64,000 nt of DNA from Lineus longissimus. Its lineage: Eukaryota > Nemertea > Pilidiophora > Heteronemertea > Lineidae. The notes beneath the pieces were generated by a model. It did no database searches. It worked only from the letters and a program-made list of their open reading frames with translations, and was not told the DNA's origin. Position 1 is the first letter of the stretch; the number at the start of each line of letters is the position of its first letter. The translations under genes were made by a program, and so were the position numbers. Positions 1-13,000 of the stretch are shown here, one piece after another. The DNA lies in assembly GCF_910592395.1 (NCBI RefSeq), contig NC_088308.1, positions 3,968,001-4,032,000 on the forward strand, written 5' to 3'.

Positions 1-313
1 ATCCCATGTTCGCGCACTGTCCGTGTAAATGTTTAAGTAAAGCAATGAATTGAAGATACATGTATTCGATAGATGGTGTGTGTATATAATGTCAAAAATT
101 AATTTATATAATGTATATATACGCACGTTGCAGTTATTTTCCTAATAAACCAGTGCATAATGCATGTATCTGGAGAGCCTGTACTTCATGAGACAAACTG
201 ATCCGTTACCGGGCCGGGTAGCTGAAGGTTAAATGAAAAAAAAGTGAGTGATTTTTATCTTTTGATGCCACAACTCGAAAACAAATTCGAACCTGTCAGG
301 CAACAGAAAATGT

Positions 314-385
314 TAGCAGAGCGTAGTTTCGATCTACGGACCTCTGGGTTATGGGCCCAGCACGCTTCCACTGCGCCACTCTGCT
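314..385 (-). tRNA. initiator tRNA-Met (CAU)
   Basis: Read on the minus strand, this 72-nt segment folds as a cloverleaf. It begins AGCAGAGTGGCGCAGTGG and ends CTCTGCTA, so the acceptor stem pairs AGCAGAG with CTCTGCT. The anticodon CAT is at plus-strand 351-353, in a loop closed by three consecutive G-C pairs (GGGCCCATAACCC). The T loop reads ATCGAAA instead of TTCGAAT. The A1-U72-type end, the GGG/CCC anticodon stem and the A-rich T loop are hallmarks of eukaryotic initiator tRNA. A TTTT run for Pol III termination follows at plus 304-313 (minus-strand TTTTC). No intron and no encoded CCA are seen. Confidence 0.95.
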
Positions 386-1346
386 GTCATATTCAATGCA
401 TTCAATCATAGAATATCATATCGAAAGATCGATTCGCCTGCACCAACCCGTGACAAACCGACCCAGTTTGATAATGTCCGCCAACGAACAATTCTCATTA
501 CAACAGAAGGTAAAGCCTATAACTGTTTTCTATATGCGGTTCTCATACTACATTGCATGCACTCCATCTGGCAATGAAGTTAAGCACCGATCTGCCCGAG
601 TTTAAAATCACGAAGATATCGTTCCAGCTTGCCGTTCCACGCAATGACAAAGTGTCGAGAGGCCATGAGTGATATTGGCCTTGACCCGTTGGCTCACAAA
701 ACACATAAGAAACAACACATATAATGATGCATTAAAATCAAATATTATTATGATCTGAAAATAAATTACAAAGATGCCATTGGCATCGTAGCTTCCTCCT
801 CCTGACTTTAAATGAATTCATTATCATTAACGAAACATTTCCCTAGAAACTGCTCTAGATGACTTTATTCACAGCACATAATACAAGTATTACCAATCTT
901 CATCACCAAGCCTTACCTCCAATGATAGCACTAGTGGGAATTCGGATACGATTACGTGAGATAATTACTACTTCGCATTTATCATATTATTGCTGCATTG
1001 GGCATTTAAAAATTAAAAAGTTGGTGAGGATCCAAAACTACCAAAACCGGCACAGTGACTACAAAACATGCCTTTACAACGAAAGTAGAGTGATAGTGAC
1101 AATACATGTACATCGCCACATGCATGATCACTGCACGCCGCACTGACGTGTTGTTTTTCACGAAAAAGTTTATAAATTTCCTACTCCAATTGAGGATTTA
1201 ACTGTGTCGTTCGAATTCTTTGGTCACCACGATGTCTATAACACTGTAAGAGAATAAGATAAGTCTATTTGTCAATAGTTATTATAAGTTGATGTCATAA
1301 CGCATCCATCACAACACAGCGTATGCTACGTTCTTTTTCCGCTTCT
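386..1346. other. intergenic, no gene seen
   Basis: Between the initiator tRNA and the last exon of the astacin-like gene I see no supported coding exon. Two short open frames (351-605 and 859-1146, plus) have no recognisable domain; the first overlaps the tRNA. A minus-strand AATAAA (plus TTTATT at 864-869) could be a distal poly(A) signal for the astacin-like gene. Confidence 0.5.
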
Positions 1347-4300
1347 CTACTTATAAAACGTATAGCATATATTCCGTAACCTCTGCACGTCAATCCGGCT
1401 GAGTCCCTTATGCTCTGGTAACGGTTTTCGATTCTTTAACCTTATAGTGTCTTTTCCGTTTGCGCTGAAATACTTGGATGGTGGGTGCATGACGGACATG
1501 AGGTCGTAAGGGGTATCCAAATAGTCCATGAAGTAATACCACTTTAATTTTTTGAATCGTTTCCTGTCGCCTATAAAGGGAAAAAACAAAACGTTCATAC
1601 GATGATGGTCGAAGTGAATATAAAATATGTAGAAGATGACCTGTTCTCTATAAAGAAATGATACTAGCTGATGGTTTCTGGCTAATGGGTTTATAACCAA
1701 GGCAAACGGCATTATGCAGTTTTTCCACACAAAGCCTGAATCTCAATACAGTAGCCTTATTGTTTTTCCAATGAATATAAACAAGTTATTCGAATAGGAT
1801 ACAACAAGATCAAGAACAAAAACTCAACTCACGTTCTTTTAGATTTTTCATATAAATTTTGATGTATTTGTCGCGGTCGGGTCGTCTGAACTCCTCCTGG
1901 AATCCAAGGGAATGCATGAATGTATGAAGCATCCTCTCTCGACCATTGGCACCAAGGCACTCGGCGGATACGTACAGGGGCTGCTGTCCGCCCTGGCGTC
2001 CAACGTAAGACGTGCAGCTGAAAGAAATTGTCATGATTATGATACATTTGTAAGTTTAGCAAGACCTAAACGCAGAAAAGGTGTATAAAATACTTCATAA
2101 GTTACCACTATTATCATTTTAGCGTGTGACTTTTGATTTTTTAACTGTGCATCATATCTATCCATGCTTATTTGTTAAAACGACATGTAGCTCGCCAGAT
2201 CAAGGAAAAAGTTCTCCCTCGGAATGTTTCAACGAGCAGGTGAAAAATTATTTTGTCAGCAATATGCTGCGGACAATTTGAAACAAATATCCGACACTAT
2301 GAACTGGCAAATTCGATAGTTGATTGTCCCCGTGTGTTACAATATATCATGCTTATCTGAGGCCATTTGTCTGATATCAGATTCGAGTACCCGGCATATC
2401 TTGCCCCTTATTGGTTCCCTGAGGAGCTGACATGGCCACGCTGATTCTGACACATTGCTCCAACCCACGCCTCTCCAGGGGATATCCAAGAGACAAACAA
2501 GCCTCAGAGATTAGGTAGCTGTTCGTTAAGACTGGACAATATTGGGTCCAACATCTGACATAAACCCATGGACCATAGGCAGCCGCACTCGAATGAATAT
2601 GCCTGATTATGACCCTGTCTAGTGACTTACACAATTATCAAGACACCCCTTCACGTTCTTGTCGGCCATTATTCAGTTACAGGTTAATTTCCCGAGGGTT
2701 TGTCGCTTCCACTAAGGTCGCAAAGGTTTTATATGACTCAGAAATGTCGTGCAGAAAAGGTTATTTCTGTGAGCCCATGGGGTATTTGTACGTGGCCCTG
2801 TGACCTTTCCATACCGCAGGCGTGTCTTCCTGTGCCCAGGGGTGTAATGCAGGATGATTGTTAGAGCCATCACATCATTTGGCAGGATCCTCTTTACAGA
2901 TTAAAAAATTATCAAAATGATGCACGGTCTCAGTGTGAAAGTGTATTTAGTTAATGTAGTTATGATAAGTGGTGATACGACAGGACCTCAACACACGTTT
3001 TACCACTTCAAGAAAACAATGGATTTTAATTTCTAATGTGCATCAAATCATCACTGTATGCACCTACAAAAGACCAGCACGTATCTTTATGCGAGTGATT
3101 ATGGAACAAATTGACCTACTTTTATATGGCCAACGTCTGAAATATGTTTCATGTATACCAAGGCAAAGGTCACACAACATTATGTTCCAATGTCATTCAA
3201 AACTAAATTAAAAAGGTCAATATCTTCCCAATGTCACTTACATACTACTACTAGCTGCATGAAGTCGTCAAGAAATGGAAGTCATTTATAAGTGATGTCA
3301 CAGTAGCAACAAGCTTCCTTGTAGGCATTCTGGTATGGGTTAGCAACATAAATGACCGCGTCAGTCTCGTCTAAACATACATGTATAGTGTCAATGGATT
3401 GAATTCCAGGCCGCTTCTTGTAATGACATCGGTTTCAGTTTAATTTCTCGGTTTAAACTCTGACCCACCTGCTTCCTCGCTGAATCTCTAGATAGTCATT
3501 GTATTCATTGCTTCGTTTAAACTTGATACACCCGGACGCCGTCATTATCTCTTCCATCACCGAGTATATGTACAGTTTTTCGCTTTCACCTAAAAACAGA
3601 GGAGAGAATTGCATTCAACATGTATAAGAGAGGTCAATCTTGAGTCTGGGACAACGAACATGGCTAAGCTTCCCTTCCTTTCACAGGCAACACAGGTCAG
3701 ATCGGGAAAAAAGCACGTTGATCAACATGAACGTATTCGCTGATGACATCTCCTGCGCAGCCCCGGAACAGCATTTATTGATGGCGTCGTTCCACGTATA
3801 CGACTGCCAACACAGGCCGCCATTTTGGATTTACTATTCTCCAAGTTGCGTGGATTAAATCACACGTTCGTGAAGACATGGTAGAATGGAAATACTAATA
3901 TGTGTGGGCATAGAGAATGTTTTATGGTTTGAGCGGTTTGGAGAAAAGCAAGGTTGTCTTCTCCGGCGATCTTGTGCAAATCAAGACCACAAAATTAAGC
4001 GTCTTAAGATGTGCAGCCGATCAACCGACATCTTATTGATGTAGCCTCGGATGAAGCAGGAGTAACTCGATTTGCATAAATCAAATATTTGCATTACTCA
4101 CTGAAATCTGATTCCCTGAATCTAAATGGTATTACACCACCTTTCCATTCCTGTATGTAGCTTCGTTGGAGGTATCGGCCGTACACTGAAAAGAGGAATT
4201 TTACCATCAATCGCATCTGATCTTATCACCTGCTCTTATGTGTTCGATAAAAATCGTTGATCTTGAGCATGAAAATCCCGAGTGCCGGGAAATCTTTGAA

Positions 4301-4563
4301 ACTGTCCGCAAAAGTTACCTAAATTTTGGAAAACGCCCCTCCTCGGTCAAAACAATCTCATCCTGGCTGTGGATTCGGACGAGAATGACAACGACATGAA
4401 ATGACGACATGTACTTTTTTTATAGAAAGAAATTTCAATTTTAATCCGTTTCCAAATACCTGTGTATTGGCTTGCTAGTATAAAAAGCTGTAGGATAAGG
4501 TGAATGAATGGTCCGATGGATCCCAGCGCCATGATGGATGTAATCTGGAGCCTTCGCTGCACA
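1347..4563 (-). CDS. astacin-family metalloprotease homologue, catalytically dead by sequence (five exons)
   Basis: Minus-strand exons: 4460-4532 (coding; exon from 4563), 4102-4185, 3469-3589, 1833-2017 and 1347-1570. All junctions are GT-AG and in phase; the total is 687 nt, or 228 residues. The first ATG at 4532 gives a hydrophobic signal-like start, MALGSIGPFIHLILQLFILA. The M12A domain follows: WKGGVIPF, then IKFKRSNEYNDYLEIQRG, then CTSYVGRQGGQQPL, then RRPDRDKYIKI, then TPYDLMSVMHPPSKYFSANG, and GLSRIDVQRLRNICY at the C-terminus. The family zinc helix HExxHxxGFxHE reads HTFMHSLGFQEE: the catalytic Glu is Thr and the third His ligand is Glu. The Met-turn Tyr (SVMHY) is Pro. No propeptide with an aspartate switch and no C-terminal CUB, EGF or MAM domain is visible. 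Inference: a secreted (or type II membrane) pseudoprotease. Decay into a pseudogene is possible, but frame and splice sites are intact. Confidence 0.85.
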
Positions 4564-5472
4564 CTGCAAAGATAAAATCAATGAGGCATGAGCCTAGATG
4601 GTTTAATGGAAATGGGATAAATGGTCCCGGTAAGCTGGCAAGGGATCGAGATCCGCGCTAAGACAATTAGCTGCCATGCCCATGGCTGGTGTCTCTTTGG
4701 AGTGGGATCTATGACAGTCGCCGCGCTTCGGCTCTTCCTGAGAACTACTTTATTCGCCATGCGCTGTCAAAGATCATGATCAAATAAATTATCCATAATA
4801 AATCAGTGGCCGAGTGTGAATAGGAAGCTCAATAAGCCTCTATGAAAATGTCTAGCGACATAATACTCGGGGACGCAGCAAGTATTTGACCCCACAAAGC
4901 GTTTCTTGTGGTGCAGTTGCTTAGCGGAAATCAAATTATTTTGTATATAAAGACATTTCACTCCCGGACAGCGCGGCGTGTGACAACCAGACATCCCGAC
5001 AAACATTTGATCCCGCGCAATTGCTCGTGGAGCGCTCAACGAGACGGCAAAGGAATAGGCAATCAACGCCTTCGAATGGACTGCAGCCACGGCAGAATTG
5101 ATCGACTTGTCTGCCCGAACAATCATGGCGTGAAAGAATGACTAGATGAGGCTGTGCCCTTTCTTGTCTGATCACACATAGATAGAATGCACGGCCGAGC
5201 CGCGGGAAATTAAGTTGGCGGAAGAAGCCATTTTGGGAATTTAACACAATTTTTTATTGCTCTGTCCAGGATCAAGTTAAAGACTAGGCTGCTAGGCTAT
5301 TGCCCAATCCGGGCGATAGAACTTGGGAAACAGAAAACCACAATGACCAGGACCCGGGTAATGTAAAGGGATGATCCCCTTTATACTGCGGCAGTCTTAA
5401 TGGTGATTGGATTTACTATCTCCTCAGGCTGATTATAGACCGAGGTGAATATTCTTAAAAGCTCCCAAATAC

Positions 5473-5641
5473 CTGTTCATCGGAAAATTCTCAAATTCTG
5501 CCGGCTTTTCCCCATTGCCAAAAAGGAAGAGTGGCGCGTTCAAAAATAAAATTGCCATTCTCTCCTTATACGCCGTCAACGCGGTTCTCGTTGCAGAAAA
5601 CGGAAGATACCCATTATCATCGACATCAACTTCCATCGATG
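5473..5641 (-). CDS. candidate 5' coding exon upstream of the astacin-like gene
   Basis: The open segment has an acceptor (ccccag before CATCGATGG) and a donor (AACAG then gtatttgg). It encodes an acidic stretch starting MEVDVDDNGYLPFSATRTAL (Met at 5636) and ending EKPAEFENFPMN. The exit phase (2) fits the acceptor at 4563 of the astacin-like gene, and the entry phase fits the donor at 6955. The family of the peptide is not recognised. It may be a cytoplasmic N-terminal exon of a longer isoform, part of another gene, or chance. Confidence 0.25.
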
Positions 5642-6954
5642 CTGGGGTTTCCGTTTCGAGATGTCGTGATGTAGTGACAGACAGCAATTCAACACATTTG
5701 GGAGAAAATCGGTTGAGAGTGGCAAGATGGTGACTTTTACTTATACATGTAGGTAGAGGAAGACGTCATCATCCGGTTCCCTCCACATTGACATTTTAAT
5801 GCCCGAGGTATAATGTCGCAAATTTGAACAGTGGGTCTTAAAAGTCAAGTGAAAGTAAAAGTAAAAGTAAATGGTCATTCGTTAAAAGTGAGATTTGTAG
5901 GTCGTCTGGCCAATTCCGGTGAAAAAAATTAGACAACATACTTGACAGTCGATTGGGCAAAACGACACCACGCGGGAGCTGCATGATGCAGTCTTTAAAA
6001 TCCATCATCGGACAGCCCAATGACGAGCTTTTGTTTTATGTTGATCATAATCCACCCTCCATGTAGTACCAAACGACCGACCTCTATGATACATGGCAGT
6101 ATCTACTTGAGTAAACACGATAAGCAGCTCGACAAATTGAATCGCTTAAAAGGCGATCGATCGAAATATTCGTCTCATGAGCACTCACTCACACAGATAC
6201 GTCCTGTAATCGCCATCTTTCGAACAACTCAGTTATCCACATTTACTCAGCGCAAACACCATAATCTTGTTGACTTTGTGGTCGTCTACATGGATGAAAA
6301 GATGACAATCGCCTTTATACATGTACGCTTCGGATCAATGATAGTATATCAAATCCGTGGTAAGTTCGAGTGGGTAGAGTACGCGTAAACTGTGTTATTT
6401 TTTTAATATACCCGCCTTAAAAAATTATCATCAGTTCAGGGTATTATAAAGGTCAATGCGTGCTTTTCAATGGTCCTAGGCTGAGGACGATGCAGGACTC
6501 CATCCGAAAGTTTGTAGAACTTTATTGCGAACAATTTCTGATGCACTCTATGCTAGGGATGGATTATACTTAATAGGATAGTTACAGTGACACATCAGTT
6601 ATTACAACAGTGTTTTTGGTCTTTTTTGAATTTTTTTGCTTTGATGCAACTACATCTTAGTCCATCTAGACATAAACCAACTGGAGTTAGAATCGTTCAG
6701 CTGCAGCATGTGACAAGGACGTTTCTGAAGAAGAGGACATGTCGGAATGTGTTAATCTTGACAACCGAACACCAATTTTGGATTAATTAAGCACACATTC
6801 TCACCAGTCGCCACGAATTTCCCTCTAACATCCCGAAGTTTGTCAGGTCGGTCATGTCAAGTTTGTCAGAACCGAGCCGAAGGCTGATGACTAAATGTAA
6901 AATTACTTTGGGCAGCCCTGTAGTCTTCGTGGCGTTAATATCCCACGTCTATAC

Positions 6955-7083
6955 CTGGCTCAAAGTCAATCGAACCCTTTCGAAGAATCTCACAGAGGCC
7001 AATTACTACCCGTTTGAAATCGTCAGATGGGTATTTAGTCCGGATTTCTTTGAGAGTGTCTAAGAGTATTTTCTTCTGTAGCT
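6955..7083 (-). CDS. candidate isolated coding exon, unknown family
   Basis: The segment lies between a good pyrimidine-rich acceptor (tttactctag) and a donor (CCAG then gtatagac). It encodes a charged amphipathic stretch containing LLDTLKEIRTKYPSDDFKRV and GLCEILRKGSIDFEP. Amino-acid composition looks protein-like, and the exit phase (1) fits the acceptor at 5641. I do not recognise the family. A possible 5' non-coding exon with donor TTGCAG/gtaaagtc ends at about 8961 and has a TATA-like ttataaact about 180 bp upstream (near 9140). The linkage is only phase-based. Confidence 0.25.
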
Positions 7084-10000
7084 CTAGAGTAAAAAGGAAA
7101 CGAGTGGTAATGGTAACTATAGAAGAACCGCTGGCAACTTCCAAACGGCTTTGAACTCGAGCGAGATGCATCGTAGGCAGACTGACCTGAAACAAGGTCC
7201 CTCCCTTCTTTCAGGGAAGTTGCCCTCGAACGATCAGTTGCAACAACGCCTCTTTTGTCTACACTACCGACGGAGTGGATCGGCGTCATCCCACCCAGAG
7301 GAATGCTCTGATGAGGGTGACAAATGTACTTCCTCGGGTGTCTGAATTGATCTTGATCACAGAATATGTTTTCTGTTAAATTCTCATTTCTGCTTTTGTA
7401 TTGATGACGTCCAATATATAGCAAAGATTGGCCACATTATACGGGGCGACCACTTACACCTGATGACGATGGCGACACCCCAGAATGTTTCTGCCAGTAG
7501 ACGTCTCTGTACTCTTATCAATGATGACAGGCGGGTGGGTTCAGCTCATTGCCTTGCAGACACCCCAATTTAGCAGCAGGATAGGCCATTTCAGAATACA
7601 TTTCCGACAACGTCGCCATTTTAGGCTGATGAGTGTCTGTCGCTTTCAAATGTGATTAGGCCAATTTACCTAAACAGTTCCATTGCTAATTCAATTCATT
7701 TTCGACGTTCCCCGCAATTACGTATGCAGTTCTCCAAGGAGGCTATCAATTCCTGGCCGTCTGATTGATGTATTATGTTGAAATTGGCTTTCACTTAGTC
7801 AATTCAACTGCCTGTTCAATCAGACAGTTTTTAAAGCATCTCTCAAGCGGTTTGGGGACAAACAAGACGTGATAAAGGTCAAGGACCTTGGAAATTGTGG
7901 TTATGACTGGTGCCGTTCACTTTGAAGATTGCAACTACATCATGTAGCGCTAATGATACTACCATCCCAGATGGGTTGGTCATGATCAAGGCGGTAGTGT
8001 GAAACAAAATTACGGCCCCAGCCCCTCAAGAATGAGTTATTCAATGATTCTTCAAGAATAGCTGGTGAGACCAAGGCCATTGATTACAATTGTAGCGGCG
8101 GACAGAATCATTCGTTCGTTCTCGGATTACTACCACTGCACTTGAGATTTGGTGAAAACCCTTTGAGGGTCTTCGGCCAACACTAATATGCACGCCGTAG
8201 AGGTTGTTCAGCGAAATGAAAAAACCCTAAGTGACGGTGAGTACAACGAAATAAGAGGAATATACATAAAAATCAGTTGTACTTGTAAGAATATCGTTTT
8301 AAAGATAAAGCCAGCAAATCTGAAATATCGGCAATACAACTTTTTTTTGGCCGCAAGCCGTAAAAATCACGACAGAACAAATACATGTATTGTCTTATCA
8401 TGTTGAATTGCATTTAAAATAAACGGGGAGTTGTATCTTGGTTCACACCTTTCATGCGGTATTCTGTCAGTGTTAGTATCGCACGACCAAGTACATGTAC
8501 TACCAATGATGATGTTGTTGATCCCGATCAAGACAATTACTGCCAATCAATATAATGTGAAAGAAAAAAAGGTCAACCATCGTTATTGACGCGGAATTAT
8601 CGCTACATATATACCAATGAGTGGTTTTTTTAGAATGCTGTTAACTCGTTTCATAAGCTCGTCTAAGTAGAAAACTTTGCTCCAAAGTTGAACATATATA
8701 TATTCCGAATTATTTCGGGTAATACGATAGCCTAGCTCCATCAGAGGACTTGAACACTTTGAAAACTACTTGAGGCCAAGAATAAACTTTTGAACTGTAT
8801 AATCGACCAAACTCGACCAAGCTCATAAATTACTTTGATTCTATATTGCCTATGACTACATGCTGAAAAGAAATGACATCAGTTGCAGCTGCATTTGCAT
8901 CAGATGACGATTAACCCAAGTACAGCGACTCGACTTCAAGGAATTAAAAAAGACTTTACCTGCAAGGTATCGTTCTTCAGCAACTCCTCTCTGAACTAAC
9001 TCCACGCATCACAAGAGCTGAGACTAACTAAATATCCAAACGAACACAGGTTAAAAGATATTAACTAGACGAGAAAAGCGGATGACTGGCTTCCTTGCCG
9101 CGCGTTTGTCATAGTGGCAGTTACAGCATCAGCGGCCAGTTTATAACAAGCTCGATACACGATGCGTCACAGCGCTGACGCGCATCAAACACAACAACCC
9201 CCGCCCGCGCATATTCCGGTTCGATCTGTTCGCCACTTTGCGATAACTTGGCTCAGGCCGTCAGGCTGCTACTACATGAGTAATTGATACAGGAATCAAA
9301 TTTTACCATTGTGTTGCCGCTCTTACCTTCGTGCAATGCTAGAAGTTAAAGTTTTTGGGCTTTTGAAAACCTTTAAGGGTGTTTTGATCAACACATGAAT
9401 GCAACTCTTCGTATAGAGGACGTTTTTTTTCACCGAAATGCCGTGTCCCTTAGAAATCCTTTAATAAGAGTTTTTTCAGAAACTCAAAAACTTGCAGTGC
9501 TGCATACATGTATTTGTGCTGGCCGAAAAAAACCCTTTTAGTATTACGGTACCCATAGTTGCGCGAAATATATAGTTTGGGCTTAGAAAACCACCGGTCA
9601 GCGCAAGACGATATTTACCCTGGCTCGGCTTCAGCCCTCATCTTAGTCGCATCTGTCTTACACGGATGTGTCCCTCCTCGCACTTTTTGTTGGAATAGCT
9701 TCTTTGCGTCGTCCGAAACAACTCTCATCTCAAAATAATTTCCGCAGCATCAAGGAATAGGGACAACTTGACTCACTCGAGTATCTTTTTGGTGCCAATT
9801 GATGTAAATAGCATCGATTGCATCTGGACAGGAAAGTAGCACAGGCTATTTCGGTCACCTCACTTTTGCTAATAGTTGCATTTTGATACCGTTTTAGCTT
9901 CGATGTATTACCATTTAAAGCAAACTTGGGTCCCCGCGTTCTAAACAGACCGGCAGATGAGGACAAGTGTTTTTTGTTTGCAATGAAATGCCAGAACAGT

Positions 10001-13000
10001 CGTTATTGTCCACGCTGAACGACTGTTTGATTTTTCGTCAGTATCTTACAACTGCTTCTCACCTGTACCCTACTAAATGACTCATTTCTATTCTCCTAAA
10101 ATATCAAGCTGTGTTTTGAATGTTACTAATCGCAATTATCACACTATTATTCATCGGAATTGCAAACGCTTTCATGGCATTGATTTTAGGAGATGATCAA
10201 TACCTTATTACGGCTGATACTACAGCCCGGAGGCAGGAAAGAACTTTGGCGCAGACAGAAATAGATAAAGATGGTAGATTACGCGATGGCCATTTGGTGC
10301 TTGCATCAATTCAGCCTTAGTTTTCAATTAGTATCATCAGCATTGCTGGTAACATGCAGTTAATTGCAGCCAAAGATCTTTCTGTCATGGTGGCATAATT
10401 GTCTATTGTCGATGGAGTGTCTGCGCAGCCCACTTGTCTCATCAAAGTTAATGACTTTTGCGTGAAACACTTCGACTCGTCTATTTGGTCGGGTTGTTGG
10501 TCGAATGACGTATTATTTTGGGAATCGCCAATTTCTGTGCTGGTAAAGTTCATGATTTAATCTATTCCACAGTTTCACAAACGACTATGACAGTTTTGTA
10601 AATGCCGCCTTCGATAGCCTGGCATTCAACAACCTCTGTAAGGGGATGCACTGCACTCGCTATTATCGTTGTTGTTGTTGAAACCCTTGCAAAAAACAGT
10701 AAACGTCCTGTAAGGGAGGAGGTTTGGCATCCCAGGTGATTCTCATACTACATAATCTTCACTAGACGATACATTCACTTGAAATTTGGATGTGTAAACT
10801 ACATGTATTTCTTACACCGAATCTACCGCAGAAACTAAATGATCCATATCACATATTAGCACGTCTTACGCTTTGAAAACAGGCTTACACTCGTCAACTA
10901 ATGACCCAGGGAATAATATCATCGTGCTTGGAGTTACACAACCTCATCACTTGGTTCTTACTATTAGCTGCCGGTGATGCTTTGGTAAAAAGGTTGCCAA
11001 AGCGTGATTAGCTGCAGGTGCGCTGATGCGTCACGTATTGGAGCGGATGTAGCAGTGATGACGCCACCACACAGTCAGCAGGATGATACATTACTTTTAT
11101 ATTGATGACATTAGAATGATAATGATGAGGGTTTTATTAAGCATGGTAAGGTTTGCCTGTTCAGTGACGAATCAAAAGTATGAAGAGAATATTCGCCTTT
11201 ATATACCTTTTGTTCGAAATTTAATTCGAAATTGTGTATCACCGTTTACGCAAGCACTCTATATATCAAGACCAGAAATTTGAGCAAACAACATTTAAAA
11301 GCTGGTTTTAGGCAGCAACAAGCACTTTTAACGTCATTGTTGAAAGATACAAATCCTGCTAATGAATAAATGAACATTGCGATGGTTCTGCGTCTAAGTA
11401 GCCCTCCATACGATGCATATTTAATGGACTAGGTATAGGAAATCCCAATGTTCCGCCTACTCAACCGCATAAGGACGTAGTTTGACGAATATGACTGTAA
11501 CGTGATATTGGCTGCCAATGCTTTTGACAACAATGGCATACATTTGCGGATGGCCTAATGTACAAAGTACGGACATGGAATGCGTTTTACGTTCCTGCTT
11601 TTAACAGGGATATATAATATTGCAATAGATCCGTAATATTAACTATCGTTTTTTTATCCATATCCACGGTCGATAGATTTCTGCAAAACAATCATTTTTG
11701 TACTATATTTATTTTGAAGGACACGTGCAATGAATCACAGACGTTTTTCACATTGAACAATCATAAGAGTTACCAAATATACGGAATTTAAAAAAAACTT
11801 ATGAATCAGATAAAATCATCATCTGACTATGACAATGCAATGACTCCGCAAATATGACAGGCTTTTTATTCTAACATTTTCCGAGAAATTTCCTTTAAAC
11901 AGAACACCTAAATGTGCCCATGATTCAGTAAAAAAATTACATGAAACCTGTAAGCTGGTGACTGCTTATGTCAACAAAGCAGTCTGGAAAATAGGTTGAT
12001 TGCATTTGCAGAGAACCAATTAGTAAATGGGTAGAGTATGTTAGTTTTGAACTGATACATGTATCTGCAGTGAATCGGTTGTCAAATATTTCGAGATTTC
12101 ACTAATTAACAACTTTGGTGTACTTCCACGAATTGGAGAGCTGTTCAATCAAATGAGAAAGTGACGGGTATTTTGGAATTTAAAAAGCATAGCTTAGATA
12201 AATTGAACCTTTAGAATGTCATAGTGTTAATATGCAACTCAGTTTTTAAAAACTTCGATAAAAATGGTGTTTGTACATGATCTACACTTTCAGTTATCTC
12301 AAAAGGTTTTCGCCAGTCTTTGACCACGATGACAGTCTCTATCACGATGAGACATCAGCTTGGCTTTATGCAAGTTGCTGAAAATTCAATAAATTCCATC
12401 AGCCAAAACAAGGATTTAACTGTAAAAAAAGGAAAGGAAAAAAACTAGATTGTAGGCACAGTGGCAAACTCAAAGGTTTTACTAAGAGCAGTCCCTGGGA
12501 ATAAAAGATAAGGCTTATTGCGCTATACGCCTTCCCAGGCTTCTTTGATGTCATTTGCTAATAGCTTCACTTTTCTAGTAAAACCTTTTTCAATATTTGA
12601 AACAAAGCCTAATCAAGACGATTTTCTTTTTATTCGACCTTTGTTCATGTGATTTTCGCAGGGCAAGAGATACCTTATACTGGTAATGGCTGGAAGAAAT
12701 GTCATGATGACGTCAAACAAGTCAAGGAAGGAGTACTATTATTTTTTAAGGCAGAAGCTGGTTTTGCTTTAACGAAGACGTAATGGAGCGGCTATCTATC
12801 GAGAATATACTGATAGCTTTCCAGCTGTGACAGTGATTACATTTTATCGACTAATTCAATTGCCATGATTGCTGTATAATAAAAGGCACAGACAGCAGAT
12901 CACAACACCAAAACAGCCAACTTTAAAGCTGCTGGAGAAAAAGTTTCCCATGCTAATGTTCGTTTGAAATACTTTACATCCCGCACACAAAGATAATTTC

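Noticed and set aside
5838-5872. Short aagtaaaagtaaaagtaaa repeat
   Set aside because: A trivial low-complexity run with no further structure.
10120-10553. Two abutting opposite-strand frames, one with a hydrophobic start and one with N-glycosylation sequons
   Set aside because: Neither has a recognisable domain, and neither has convincing splice partners.
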